Positions 1 to 7,933 are shown, counted from the stretch's first letter. The stretch is 31,359 bases of DNA from CAZJKE01 sp964555625 (GCA_964555625.1 CAZKTE010000014.1:1-31359), one strand, 5' to 3'. Numbers and translations: made by a program. Notes: generated by a model not told the origin, from the sequence alone.

Positions 1-2
1 TT

Positions 3-110
3 GCTCTCATCGCCGCCTGGGGCCCCTACAGCGGGTGCTCGGCGGACATCAATGGCGACGGCGTGGTGGACGTGGCCGACATCCTGGCGGTCATTGCCGC
101 CTGGACGTAA
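3..110 (+). CDS. C-terminal end of a secreted dockerin-domain protein (5' end outside window)
   Basis: Only the last 35 codons are present, read in frame from base 3 to the TAA at 108-110. The tail carries the calcium-loop pattern D-x-N-x-D-G-x-x-D-x-x-D (DINGDGVVDVAD) followed by ILAVIAAW. A preceding ALIAAW looks like the end of the first of two dockerin half-repeats. Dockerin type I repeats at the extreme C-terminus of large secreted or surface proteins are very common in Phycisphaerae. In clostridia such repeats bind cohesins; their role in planctomycetes is not settled. The identity of the N-terminal catalytic or structural part cannot be seen. The gene converges on fliA with 22 nt between the stop codons. 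Confidence 0.8.
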   Translation, partial: ALIAAWGPYSGCSADINGDGVVDVADILAVIAAWT

Positions 111-135
111 TGACTCCCCACTTCCGGGGGGGTCA
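111..135. terminator. Hairpin between convergent dockerin gene and fliA
   Basis: Bases 111-119 (TGACTCCCC) can pair with 127-135 (GGGGGGTCA) as a 9-bp stem containing one G-U pair, with a 7-nt loop. The right arm includes the fliA stop codon. No T-run follows on either strand, so this is a terminator-like hairpin rather than a canonical intrinsic terminator. Its position between two convergent stops suits a bidirectional transcription stop. Confidence 0.45.
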
Positions 136-987
136 GAACTCCTTGGAGCGATGCTGCATCTGGGCCTTGAGACGGGCCAGGATCGACGAGTGCATCTGGC
201 TGACGCGGGACTCGCTGAGATCGAGCGTAAGGCCGATCTCCTTCATCGTCATCTCCTCGTAGTAGTAGAGGACGATGATGAGTCGCTCGGCCCGCGAGAG
301 CCCCTTGGTCAGTAGGAGCTGGAGGTCGCGCCGCTGCAGCAGTCGCACCGGGTTCTCCTGCCGCTTATCGCGGATGACGTCGATCTCTCGGATGTCCTTG
401 CTGGAGTCCGTCTCGTAGCACTTGCGCGTCAACGAACTCATCATCACCGGTCGTGAATCGCGTGAGATCTTCTCGAACTCGTCGCGGTCAACGCCCAGCT
501 TGTCGAGGATCTCGTCGTCGGTCGCCTTGCGGCCGTTGCCCATCTCGAGGGCCTTCCGGGCGCGATCGATCTTGGCGCTGCGGGATCGCACCAGCCGCGG
601 CACCCAGTCCATGGAGCGTAGCTCGTCGTAGATCGCACCGCGGATGCGTTGCGTGCAGTACGTCTCGAACTTCACGCCTCGCGAGAGGTCGAAGGCGTCG
701 ATGGCGTCCATCAGGCCGAAGAGTCCGGCCGAGTAGAGATCGTCGACGTCCACCTCGCTTGGGAGCTTCTGGTGCACCCGCTCTGCGGTGTAGCGAACCA
801 GGTGCAGGTAGTGCTCCATGATCACATTCCGCAGGTCCTGATCGGCGTTGTCCTTGAAACGTATCCAGAGATCCCCGACGGTCATTTCACCCGTCGGCGT
901 CTGGACGACTATGTCGAGCCCCTTGGGGGTACCACTGGCAGTCCCGCTGGATCTCGCGCTACGTCGTTGAACTGTTGCGTTCGGCAT
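133..987 (-). CDS. fliA: RNA polymerase sigma factor for flagellar genes (sigma-28, FliA)
   Basis: A 284-residue sigma-70 family protein that directs RNA polymerase to late flagellar promoters. Region 2 spans about residues 55-125, with DVDDLYSAGLFGLMDAIDAF followed by the KFETYCTQRIRGAIYDELR block that reads the -10 element. Region 3 is about 130-190. Region 4 is about 225-278, with the helix-turn-helix MTMKEIGLTLDLSESRVSQ. The FliA/WhiG pattern (RIRGAIYDELRSMDWVPR) is clear. The start was chosen at the ATG at 987 because AAGGAG lies 7 nt upstream; about 35 residues precede region 2, slightly longer than usual. The frame stays open upstream to an ATG at 1236 that has its own GGGAGG 7 nt away, so an 83-residue N-terminal extension cannot be excluded. 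That stretch has weaker GC preference at third codon positions than the core. The gene is last in the flagellar export operon, after flhF. Confidence 0.93.
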   Translation of the reverse strand: MPNATVQRRSARSSGTASGTPKGLDIVVQTPTGEMTVGDLWIRFKDNADQDLRNVIMEHYLHLVRYTAERVHQKLPSEVDVDDLYSAGLFGLMDAIDAFDLSRGVKFETYCTQRIRGAIYDELRSMDWVPRLVRSRSAKIDRARKALEMGNGRKATDDEILDKLGVDRDEFEKISRDSRPVMMSSLTRKCYETDSSKDIREIDVIRDKRQENPVRLLQRRDLQLLLTKGLSRAERLIIVLYYYEEMTMKEIGLTLDLSESRVSQMHSSILARLKAQMQHRSKEF

Positions 988-1415
988 CGGTCCACTCCTT
1001 GACCCTTGCGCCTTGGTTGACTCGCCGCTGCGAGTCCCCCCTGTGGCGTCACCTTCCGTGGCATCGCCGGCGGGACTATACCGCGCTGTGCGAGCACCGG
1101 AGGAGGATTCTGTCGAGGTACGTGTCATGGTCGGTGAGGTCGCCGCGGGATCTCCGTCGACGACGAACGTGCGGACAAGGTGCAATTGCCGTCCGCCGCG
1201 CTCAACCGATTCGTCGATCCGCCGCGAGCGACCCATCGTGCGGCCTCCCTCATTGGTCCGAGAAGATCACCGCAACGCGGGGGCACCGTTGCAGAATCAC
1301 GCCAGAGAGGCCCCTGCGAGGCTCGTCGGACGAACGGCGCAAGCCACACGATCCAAAGTAGTTATCGGAAGAAGACCCCCTCCATACGACCCTTGTTGGC
1401 GGGGACGTGATTCGA
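988..1415 (-). other. 428-bp stretch between flhF and fliA: leader or possible fliA N-terminal extension
   Basis: In many bacteria flhF is followed by flhG and then fliA; here no flhG-like Walker ATPase is encoded in any frame. From 1236 to 988 the fliA frame is open, beginning at an ATG with GGGAGG 7 nt upstream. The predicted peptide is Arg/Ser/Thr-rich, low complexity, and matches no sigma domain. From 1237 to 1415 no gene-like ORF is seen. A possible sigma-28 type -10 element sits at 1362-1369. The simplest reading is a long fliA leader with its own promoter; the alternative is an extended FliA. Confidence 0.4.
1362..1369 (-). promoter_or_regulatory. Possible sigma-28 -10 element upstream of fliA
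   Basis: Read on the minus strand this is TCCGATAA, matching 7 of 8 positions of the sigma-28 -10 consensus GCCGATAA. About 15 nt upstream, where TAAA is expected, the sequence is only CGTA, so the -35 half is poor. If used, it would let FliA stimulate its own synthesis. One short match in a GC-rich region is weak evidence. Confidence 0.25.
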
Positions 1416-2543
1416 TCAGGCGATTGCCGCCACGTCGAGGACCCCCGCAAGTAGTCGCCGATGACAGGCCGGTTCGATGTGGGCGGGCACTTCCTGGCCA
1501 TCGGTGAACCAACTCATGGGATGCCCCATCTGGCAGAGCCCGGCGACTACCTCACCGACCCCGGCTGCCTCGTCGAATTTCGTGATGATCACCCGGTCAA
1601 AGCCGGTTGTCGCGTACCCCTGCGCCGCCCGCAGCATCGCCGCCGTCGACGCCGCCGCCGAGAGCACCAGGTGGATCTCGGTCGGGCACGCCGCGGCGAG
1701 GATGCCGCTCATCTCATCGATCCGGGCGTGGTCCCCGCCGCTGCGGCCGGCTGTGTCCACCAGCACGACCTCCTTGTCGGCGTGCATCGCGATGGCCTGG
1801 TGCATCGCCGCGCCGGTCCCGGCGACTTCCAGGGGGATCCCGACCAGGTCGGCGTAGACCCGCAACTGCTCGACGGCGGCGATGCGGAAGGTGTCGGCGG
1901 TGACCAGGGCGACCCTCAGGCCCTCCTGGAGCGAGCAGCGGGCTGCGAGCTTGGCGATGGTGGTGGTCTTACCCACGCCCGTCGGTCCCACCAGCGCGAG
2001 GATCCGCGGCCCGCTGGGAGGCGTCGATGCCTTGGCGATCGTCGGCAGCCGGCTGGCCAGTGCAGCGGCGACGTGGCGGCGAGCAGCCTCCTCGTCGATG
2101 GCGGCATCGGGGCCGGCGCCGCCGACGAGCTCCGTGGCAAGCGGCTCGCCTATGCCCCGCTCGACCAGGTGGTGGTGGATGGCTGCGAGGGCCGGCGAGA
2201 GCCGGCCGGCGCGGTCACCCACGTCGCCCTCTAGCGCGCGGCCCACGAGGTCCCGCAGCTCCGAAACCTCGAGTCGAATACGGTCGGCGGCCGAGACCAG
2301 TTCCTCGCCGCCGCCCTCCCGGAGATGGGCCCGGGCCCACTCCACCGTCCGGCGGCGATCCTCGTCGTCGCCCATCGGTTCGCTGCAGGCGACGACCTCG
2401 ACCACTCGCGGGCCGATGATGCCCATGGGACCACGCCGCAGGTCGCGGCGGCTGACGACGATGGCCGACGGCCCGAGTTCACGGCGCACGGCATCGAGCG
2501 CCTCGGCCATCGTGCATCCGCTGAAGACCTTCGTCGTGGTCAT
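1416..2543 (-). CDS. flhF: Flagellar biosynthesis SRP-like GTPase FlhF
   Basis: A 375-residue GTPase of the signal-recognition-particle family that controls placement and number of flagella in many polarly flagellated bacteria. The N-terminal B region (about 1-100) starts with the typical MTTTKVFSGCTMAEALDAVR. The NG domain follows, with the P-loop GPTGVGKT at residues 186-193. The SRP-type box TADTFRIAAVEQLRVYA starts at about 215, DTAGR is at 263-267, and the guanine-specificity motif TKFDE is at 321-325. All catalytic motifs look intact. The start ATG has GGGAG 6 nt upstream and lies 10 nt after the flhA stop, so co-transcription is expected. The usual partner gene flhG, encoding the ATPase that stimulates FlhF GTP hydrolysis, is absent from the window and may lie elsewhere. 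Confidence 0.95.
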   Translation of the reverse strand: MTTTKVFSGCTMAEALDAVRRELGPSAIVVSRRDLRRGPMGIIGPRVVEVVACSEPMGDDEDRRRTVEWARAHLREGGGEELVSAADRIRLEVSELRDLVGRALEGDVGDRAGRLSPALAAIHHHLVERGIGEPLATELVGGAGPDAAIDEEAARRHVAAALASRLPTIAKASTPPSGPRILALVGPTGVGKTTTIAKLAARCSLQEGLRVALVTADTFRIAAVEQLRVYADLVGIPLEVAGTGAAMHQAIAMHADKEVVLVDTAGRSGGDHARIDEMSGILAAACPTEIHLVLSAAASTAAMLRAAQGYATTGFDRVIITKFDEAAGVGEVVAGLCQMGHPMSWFTDGQEVPAHIEPACHRRLLAGVLDVAAIA

Positions 2544-2553
2544 GGACTGCTCC

Positions 2554-4617
2554 CTAGGCCCCTTCCTGGGGCATCTTCACGGTGCCGATGACCTGCAATT
2601 CGACTTCCGGCACGATCTCGTCANNNNNNNNNNCCCGGATGCGACGGCGGGCACCCTTGGCCGCCACGACCACCACCGGCAGGCCCTCGTCGACCAGCGG
2701 GGTGGCGGCCGATGCAAGCGCCCCGGCAATGGCTCGACCGGTGACGGCTCCCACGGCGCTGCCGGCGACGGCGGCCTCGACGGCCGAGGGCAGGGCAAGG
2801 GCGGCGATGCGCTGGCGACCCGGCTCGCCGTCTCGCGACACGGCCGCGCAGATCTGGCGACGCAGGGCCAGCCGCACGTGCTCGGCGCAGGCGTCGCCGC
2901 TGAGCGCCGCCCCGTCGGCGGCCGCCTCGAGGATCGTCTCCATATCCAGCACCGCAACTCCCTCCGAGAGCAGCGTCCGCAGGACCAGGTGCAGCCGCGG
3001 CAGCGGGACCCCCTGGCCTATGGCCTCCTCGACGAGGCGCGGGGCGACCTCCCGCAGCTGGTCGACGAGCCGGGACACCTCTTCCCGCGTCAATAACTCA
3101 TCCGCGTGTCGCCGAACCACCTCGCTGAGATGGGTCAGCAGGACGCTGGTTGCGTCGACCGTGTCGAGACCCATCCGCCGCGCGTCTTCGGCATCGCCGA
3201 GCTCGATCCAGCGCGCCTTGAGGCCGAAGGCCGGCTCGCGCTCGTCGATGCCCTCGAGGTCCGCCGGCGGCGTCTCGCCGATGACCACCATCCGCCGATC
3301 CGGGTGGAGGGCACCCTCGCCGACGATGCCGCCCTTGACCTTGATTCGGTAGTGGGTGGGTGCAATGGCGCTGCTGTCGCGGATCCGAACCGAGGGCACG
3401 ATGAATCCCAGATCCTGCGCAACGGAGGCCCGCAGGGCGGCGATCCGCTCAAGCAGCGTGCCGCCGTGGCCGTCATCCACCAGGCGCACCAGCCCCAGGC
3501 CCAACTCCAGCTGCAGCGGCTCAAGGGCGCTGCGTGGGGGCACGTCGCCGACCACCGCCGGCCGCTGGTCCGCGGCCACCTGATCCTCGTCCTCCACGGC
3601 GGATCGCGCCCGCCAGGCCAGAGCCCCAAGCAGCAGCGCCATCAACAGCAGCGGCGCGGTGGGCAGCGGCGTCAGCGAGAGGACCACAAGGAAGCCGGCG
3701 ACCAGGGCCAGGGGGACCGGGTGGGAGACGAGCTGACGGGGGATCTCCACGCCCAGGGGGCTGCGGTCGCCGCCGCGGGCCACCATGAGGCCCGCGGCGA
3801 TGGCGATGAGGAACGCCGGGATCTGGCTGACCAGGCCGTCACCGATGGTCAGACGCGTGAAGAGAGATGCGGCCTCCGCGGGCGACCAGCCCTTGCTCAG
3901 GATGCCGATGGCCAGACCGCCGACGATGTTGACGGCGATGATCACCAGGCCGGCGATGGCGTCACCGCGCACGAATTTCGAGGCACCGTCCATGGCCCCG
4001 TAGAAGTCAGCCTCCCGCATGACCCGGTCGCGGCGGACCGTGGCCTCAGCCTCGTCGATCAGGCCGGCTGCCAGGTCGGCATCGGTGGCCATCTGCCGCC
4101 CGGGCATGGCATCGAGGGTGAATCGGGCGGCGACCTCGCTCATGCGGGTGGCACCCTTGGTCACCACCACGAACTGCACGACCACCAGGATCAGGAAGAT
4201 GATGATCCCTACAACGATCGAGGAGCCCGCTACGAAGGTGCCGAACGCCTCGATGACCGCTCCGGCCATGCCGACGGCCGCCTCAGGGGTCGGCGCATCG
4301 GCGGTGAGGATCAGTCGAGTGGAGGCGACATTCAGGACCAGTCGTGCAAGGGTCGTGATCAGGAGCAGCGCGGGGAAGACGCTGAAGTCCAGGGGGCCTC
4401 GAGTGTGAACCGTCGTGAGCAGGATGACGGCGGCCACTGAGATGTTGGCCGCAAGCAGCAGGTCCAGCAGCGGTGGCGGCAGCGGGATGACCAGGACGGC
4501 AATCAGCGAGAGCAGCAGCAGCGGCACCAGGAGGTGCCGGCGTGCGGCGATGGCCGCGAGGACCCCCTCCATGCCACCCTCTCTCAGGAGACTCGCAGCG
4601 CGTGGGCGTGTACTCAT
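2554..4617 (-). CDS. flhA: Flagellar export gate protein FlhA
   Basis: A 687-residue inner-membrane protein that forms the cytoplasmic ring and proton-driven gate of the flagellar type III export apparatus. About eight membrane segments fill residues 28-330. The loop carries the FHIPEP-family signature RFTLDAMPGRQMATDADL (about 165-182) and the block READFYGAMDGASKFVRGDA (about 201-220). The soluble C-terminal domain, which docks export chaperones, follows. The start at 4617 is set by AAGGAG 6 nt upstream and by the ATGA overlap with the flhB stop. Residues just before the C-terminal DEIVPEVELQVIG are hidden by a 10-N gap, but the frame continues correctly across it. The gene is otherwise full length. 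Confidence 0.96.
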   Translation of the reverse strand: MSTRPRAASLLREGGMEGVLAAIAARRHLLVPLLLLSLIAVLVIPLPPPLLDLLLAANISVAAVILLTTVHTRGPLDFSVFPALLLITTLARLVLNVASTRLILTADAPTPEAAVGMAGAVIEAFGTFVAGSSIVVGIIIFLILVVVQFVVVTKGATRMSEVAARFTLDAMPGRQMATDADLAAGLIDEAEATVRRDRVMREADFYGAMDGASKFVRGDAIAGLVIIAVNIVGGLAIGILSKGWSPAEAASLFTRLTIGDGLVSQIPAFLIAIAAGLMVARGGDRSPLGVEIPRQLVSHPVPLALVAGFLVVLSLTPLPTAPLLLMALLLGALAWRARSAVEDEDQVAADQRPAVVGDVPPRSALEPLQLELGLGLVRLVDDGHGGTLLERIAALRASVAQDLGFIVPSVRIRDSSAIAPTHYRIKVKGGIVGEGALHPDRRMVVIGETPPADLEGIDEREPAFGLKARWIELGDAEDARRMGLDTVDATSVLLTHLSEVVRRHADELLTREEVSRLVDQLREVAPRLVEEAIGQGVPLPRLHLVLRTLLSEGVAVLDMETILEAAADGAALSGDACAEHVRLALRRQICAAVSRDGEPGRQRIAALALPSAVEAAVAGSAVGAVTGRAIAGALASAATPLVDEGLPVVVVAAKGARRRIRXXXXDEIVPEVELQVIGTVKMPQEGA
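2624..2633. other. Assembly gap of 10 N inside flhA
   Basis: Ten undetermined bases hide four residues near the FlhA C-terminus. Protein on both sides stays in one frame and matches FlhA, so the true missing length is a multiple of three away from 10. The family usually has Val-Leu-Ser-Tyr before the (N/D)EI seen here. The bordering bases (G at the first masked codon, T ending the fourth) allow Val and Tyr, so a 10-base gap is credible. Confidence 0.8.
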
Positions 4618-5639
4618 CCTCGGCTCCTTCCCGCCGACGAGAGGGCGATGGCGATCTCGCCGTGCAGCGGAGCTGGCACGCCACCACCGACCGGGCTCGA
4701 ACGAAAGAGCGACGAGGCCAGGCCAGGCAGTTGGGCCACCGGGACGCCCGACGCCGCGGCCCTCGCAACCATTGCCGCCGCGCCGGTTCCGCGGGCCTCG
4801 CCGACCACCAGCGGGGCCGTCATCGTGGCGCCGCGCCACGCGATGGCCACGGCGATCTCCTCGCCGGCCACGACGATCGACGCACCCGCAAGGCGACCCA
4901 TGTCCCGCCAGCTGGCCAGGGTCGAACGGCGTCGATTGCGCAGGACCGCGTCTCCCTCGAGTTCACGGCGCTCATCCATGACCTCTCTTCGAGTCATCTT
5001 CAGGTCCGCTCGCCAGGCGTGCCGCTGCCAGGCCAGATCGCAGGAGCCCAAGGCCAGCAGGACTGCCGCGCCGGCACCCGCGGCGTGCAATGCCACGGGC
5101 GCCAGCGCGGCCAACCCCTCCAGAGAGGAGGGGGCCTCCGAAAGGGAGAGCAGTGCCAAGCGGTGGTGGATGAGCACCGCGGACACCGCCCCGGGAACCA
5201 GGACGACCTTGGATGCAGACAGCACCGCTCGCATCGCGCCGCGGCCGCCGAAGAGGCGGGAGAATCCCTTGAGTGGGTCGAGACGACCGGGGTCAGGGGC
5301 CACGACCGACGGGGCGCAGAGTCCGCCGACCTGCAGGACGCCCGCGGCGACGGCCGCCAGCATCAGGAGGCCGCCTGCCACGGCCACCATCTCGATGAGC
5401 CACCACGCCGAGTCCGCCAGTGCCACCTCCAGCGATCCACCGCTCAAGGCAAGCGAGTCGCTGATCATGGCCACCGCGCGTTCCAGCAGTCGCGGTAGCC
5501 ACCACCCGCAGATGGCGATGATGGCCAGCACGCACAGCGCAGAGGAGAGGTCGCCGCTGCGGGCCACCTGCCCGTGCTCGCGAGCGCGCTGCAGGCGCCG
5601 GCGGGTGGGCTGCTCGCTGCGATCGAAGGAGTCATGCAT
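4614..5639 (-). CDS. flhB: Flagellar export substrate-switch protein FlhB, lacking the NPTH cleavage motif
   Basis: A 341-residue FlhB. The N-terminus has the family pattern SEQPTRRRLQRAREHGQVARS, then four membrane segments (about 33-48, 80-102, 140-160, 180-200) and a cytoplasmic domain from about 210. In the family this domain self-cleaves between N and P of NPTH to switch export from rod/hook to filament proteins. Here the aligned site reads AGEE (258-261) followed by the usual hydrophobic strand IAVAI, so both N and P are gone. The upstream EGDP-like box is also altered to EGDAVLRNRRR. The rest of the domain (TAPLVVGEARG, GVPVAQLPGLASSLF) is retained, so this is a change at the site rather than a truncation. 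The start at 5639 overlaps the fliR stop as TGATG and the stop overlaps the flhA start as ATGA. A start at 5663 is possible but adds eight unlikely residues. Confidence 0.93.
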   Translation of the reverse strand: MHDSFDRSEQPTRRRLQRAREHGQVARSGDLSSALCVLAIIAICGWWLPRLLERAVAMISDSLALSGGSLEVALADSAWWLIEMVAVAGGLLMLAAVAAGVLQVGGLCAPSVVAPDPGRLDPLKGFSRLFGGRGAMRAVLSASKVVLVPGAVSAVLIHHRLALLSLSEAPSSLEGLAALAPVALHAAGAGAAVLLALGSCDLAWQRHAWRADLKMTRREVMDERRELEGDAVLRNRRRSTLASWRDMGRLAGASIVVAGEEIAVAIAWRGATMTAPLVVGEARGTGAAAMVARAAASGVPVAQLPGLASSLFRSSPVGGGVPAPLHGEIAIALSSAGRSRG

Positions 5640-6403
5640 CAGGTCACCCCCCCCGTGGCCCATCCCCCGAGCTGGTCGAGGACGGCCGGAATGAAGGTCT
5701 CAATCCCGCCGGCGATGGCCGCGAGGCCCGCCACTAGTACCACCAGGCCCACGAGCACCCGGAGCGGTAGGCCGATGCTGAAGATGTTCAGCTGCGGCAT
5801 CGAGCGGGCGATCAGGGCCAGGACGAATGCCTGGAGCATGAGCACCCCCAGCAGCGGCAGGGCAACTCGCAAGCCGAACTCGAAGCAGGCATCGAGCATG
5901 CCCGCCGCCATCGTGGCCAGCGACTCGTGGGCGAGGCCGGCGACCGGCAGGTGGCCGAAGCTCCCAAGCACCGCCGAGAAGACCTGCTCGAGGCCTCCGA
6001 CAACCACGAAGCAGACGATCGCAAGCAGCAGGAACGCCCGGCCCATGTCATCGGACTCGACGCCGACGCCCGGGTCAAGCATGGCAGGCAAGGCGATGCC
6101 CATCTGCTGGCCCATCAGCGATCCGCCCACCGCGGCGGCGATCAGCGGCAGCGTGGCGATGAAGCCGATGACCGCCCCGATGGCGCACTCTCCGGCGGCG
6201 ACGACACAGAGCTCCAGAATCCCGGGAGTGCCGCCAGCGAGCATCGCCGGCGGCAGCATCGCCAGAGTCGCGCCGCCGAGGCCCAAGACCAGGACGCCGC
6301 GAACGACGCGCGGGATGGCCGCTGAACCGAGGACCGGCGCGGTCAGGAACAACCCCGTCACCCGCGCCAACACCGCCACGACCGCCAGGATCGGGATCGT
6401 CAT
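5639..6403 (-). CDS. fliR: Flagellar export gate protein FliR
   Basis: A 254-residue polytopic inner-membrane protein that completes the FliP5-FliQ4-FliR1 helical export pore. It starts MTIPILAVVAVLARVTGLFLTAPVLG and has about six hydrophobic segments. Family-typical blocks include GSLMGQQMGIALPAMLDPG (about 105-123) and the C-terminal LNIFSIGLPLRVLVG. The start at 6403 was chosen over a longer open frame because it sits in an ATGA overlap with the fliQ stop and gives a normal FliR length. The longer frame upstream is out-of-frame fliQ sequence. The gene is in the middle of the translationally coupled export operon. Confidence 0.94.
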   Translation of the reverse strand: MTIPILAVVAVLARVTGLFLTAPVLGSAAIPRVVRGVLVLGLGGATLAMLPPAMLAGGTPGILELCVVAAGECAIGAVIGFIATLPLIAAAVGGSLMGQQMGIALPAMLDPGVGVESDDMGRAFLLLAIVCFVVVGGLEQVFSAVLGSFGHLPVAGLAHESLATMAAGMLDACFEFGLRVALPLLGVLMLQAFVLALIARSMPQLNIFSIGLPLRVLVGLVVLVAGLAAIAGGIETFIPAVLDQLGGWATGGVT

Positions 6404-6657
6404 GGCGCACCCCCGCTGAACATCACGGTCGCGAAGTCGGAGAGTTGCCCGAGCATCCAGTCCATTAGCAGGACCAGCGCAAGGAGCATCGCCAGAATCC
6501 GAGGCACCAGGCTCAGGGTCTGCTCCTGCACCTGCGTGACTGCCTGAAGGAGGCTGATGATCAGGCTCACGCCCAGGCCAATGAGCAGGATCGGCGCCGA
6601 TACCAGCAGGACCAGAGCCAGGGCATCGCGCATGGCGTCGGTGAGTGGCAGCGTCAT
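6400..6657 (-). CDS. fliQ: Flagellar export gate protein FliQ
   Basis: An 85-residue protein with two membrane helices (about 13-38 and 50-72) joined by the conserved loop AVTQVQEQTLSLVPRI, typical of FliQ, which is usually close to 89 residues. Four copies pack around FliP and FliR in the export gate. The start overlaps the fliP stop (ATGA) and the stop overlaps the fliR start (ATGA), so its synthesis is coupled to both neighbours. Confidence 0.95.
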   Translation of the reverse strand: MTLPLTDAMRDALALVLLVSAPILLIGLGVSLIISLLQAVTQVQEQTLSLVPRILAMLLALVLLMDWMLGQLSDFATVMFSGGAP

Positions 6658-7451
6658 GCCATGCCTCCTGCGCCAAGTGCGGCGGTCACCGTCGCCGGGT
6701 CGGCGATCCCCGAGAGGAGGTTGCCCGTCACCAATTGCCAGCCGTCGACCAGCACGAACAGTAGGATCTTGAATGGGAGGGACACCAAGACCGGCGGCAG
6801 CATGAGCATGCCCATCGAGACTAGGAGGCTCGCCACCAGGAGGTCGATCACTAGGAAGGGCAGGTAGACGCGGAAGCCGACGATGAAGGCGATCTTGAGT
6901 TCACTGAGGACGTAGGCGGGAATGAGGCTCAGCGTGTCGACATCGGCGCGGGTGAGTTTGCCGGGGTTGGACGTGTCGACGCCGCGGTAGTTGAGCATCA
7001 TGTAGACGGTCGACCAGTTCCCGGCGGTCTCTATCTGCGAGAACATGAAGTCACGTAGCGGCTGGCGGGTGGCCTCCCACGTCTGCTGACTGTCGGTGAC
7101 CTCGCCCTCGATCGCCGGCCGCAACCCCAGCTCATACATGCGCTCGAACGTCGGCGCCATGACCACGACCGTCAACAGGAGGCTCAGGCCCACGAGGATC
7201 TGGGTGGGCGGGAGGACCGGCGAGCCGAGTGCCTGGCGAAGCAGCGCAAGCACCACGACCACCCGGGTAAAGCAGGTGCAGAGGATCACGATCGACGGAA
7301 CCAGCGCGACGATCGTCAGCAGGATCAGCACGTTCAGCGTTGAGGCGAGCGTGCCGTCGCCCCCCGGCAAGAGGTGCCCGACCTGCTCGAGGGCGGCGAT
7401 GGGATCGCCGGGCAGTTGGCCGCCGCTGCTGGCAAGGAGCAGGCCAGTCAC
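6654..7451 (-). CDS. fliP: Flagellar export gate protein FliP (GTG start)
   Basis: A 265-residue inner-membrane protein, the main subunit of the export-gate pore. After an N-terminal segment come the family blocks FTRVVVVLALLRQALGSPVLPP (shown in part, about 61-82), VMAPTFERMYELGLRPA, PLRDFMFSQ and SELKIAFIVGFRVYLPFLVIDL. The C-terminal helices include LMLPPVLVSLPFKILLFVLVDG. Four or five membrane segments are visible. The start codon is GTG, in a GTGA overlap with the fliO stop, and the stop overlaps fliQ by ATGA. Confidence 0.96.
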   Translation of the reverse strand: MTGLLLASSGGQLPGDPIAALEQVGHLLPGGDGTLASTLNVLILLTIVALVPSIVILCTCFTRVVVVLALLRQALGSPVLPPTQILVGLSLLLTVVVMAPTFERMYELGLRPAIEGEVTDSQQTWEATRQPLRDFMFSQIETAGNWSTVYMMLNYRGVDTSNPGKLTRADVDTLSLIPAYVLSELKIAFIVGFRVYLPFLVIDLLVASLLVSMGMLMLPPVLVSLPFKILLFVLVDGWQLVTGNLLSGIADPATVTAALGAGGMA

Positions 7452-7846
7452 TGCGACTCCTCCTCGTCGATCGTGCAGAGTGGGTGCATGCGACCGCCGG
7501 CCTGGTGGACCAGGACGCTGCGACGGCCGACCCTGACGAGCATCAGGGAGTGGCGAACGCCAAGGGGCTTGCGCTCGATGACCTCGATTCGTCCGCCGCC
7601 TACGACCGCGCCGCGGCCCAGCCGCCGCAGCAGCGCTCGTATCCCAAACAGCAGCACCGCCACAACCAGCAGGGCGATGGCAACCCGCCAGGCCCCCGAC
7701 CAGGCCGAGACGGTGCTGCCGCTCGATGGCGGCGGCAAGGGCGTCGATTCAATGGATGCGCAGATGGCGCGCTGCGTCAGCAACGCGATGCAGATGCAAC
7801 ATTTCAGCGCGGTCCTGCACATCGATGGCCGTCCTGGCTCGTGCAC
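7448..7846 (-). CDS. fliO: Flagellar export assembly factor FliO
   Basis: A 132-residue membrane protein matching FliO, which helps FliP oligomerise during gate assembly. A short hydrophobic N-terminal stretch (about 14-28) looks like a signal sequence. A single strong transmembrane segment (WRVAIALLVVAVLLFGIRAL) follows, then a basic cytoplasmic domain with the FliO-like pattern IEVIERKPLGVRHSLMLVRVG and RRSVLVH. The start was chosen at GTG 7846 because AGGAGG lies 5 nt upstream. ATGs at 7822 and 7876 are possible but have poorer sites. FliO is the least conserved export protein, so the call leans partly on position immediately before fliP with a GTGA overlap. This is the first gene of the export operon, transcribed divergently from the BamD-like gene. 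Confidence 0.85.
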   Translation of the reverse strand: MHEPGRPSMCRTALKCCICIALLTQRAICASIESTPLPPPSSGSTVSAWSGAWRVAIALLVVAVLLFGIRALLRRLGRGAVVGGGRIEVIERKPLGVRHSLMLVRVGRRSVLVHQAGGRMHPLCTIDEEESQ

Positions 7847-7927
7847 GCCGGCCTCCTGCCGGCGCAGCGACCCCACGAGGGGTATCGCCGTCCACTTCCA
7901 TCGGCCTCAGTGGGCTCCCTGCGCCAG

Positions 7928-7933
7928 TATCAT
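7928..7933 (+). promoter_or_regulatory. TATCAT -10 box 6 nt before the BamD-like start
   Basis: TATCAT fits TANNNT and ends 6 nt before the GTG at 7940. No Shine-Dalgarno lies between and no convincing -35 lies upstream. Transcription would begin at or next to the GTG, giving a leaderless message. Confidence 0.45.

Noticed and set aside
3106..4440. 444-codon plus-strand ORF opposite flhA
   Set aside because: Low-complexity, Gln/His/Asp-rich translation with no motif; shadow of flhA.
4618..4839. N-terminal extension of FlhA to an ATG at 4839
   Set aside because: It overlaps flhB in another frame and lacks hydrophobic or family features; ATG 4617 has AAGGAG and the ATGA overlap.
6404..6676. 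N-terminal extension of FliR
   Set aside because: It is out-of-frame fliQ sequence; the coupled start at 6403 gives a normal FliR.
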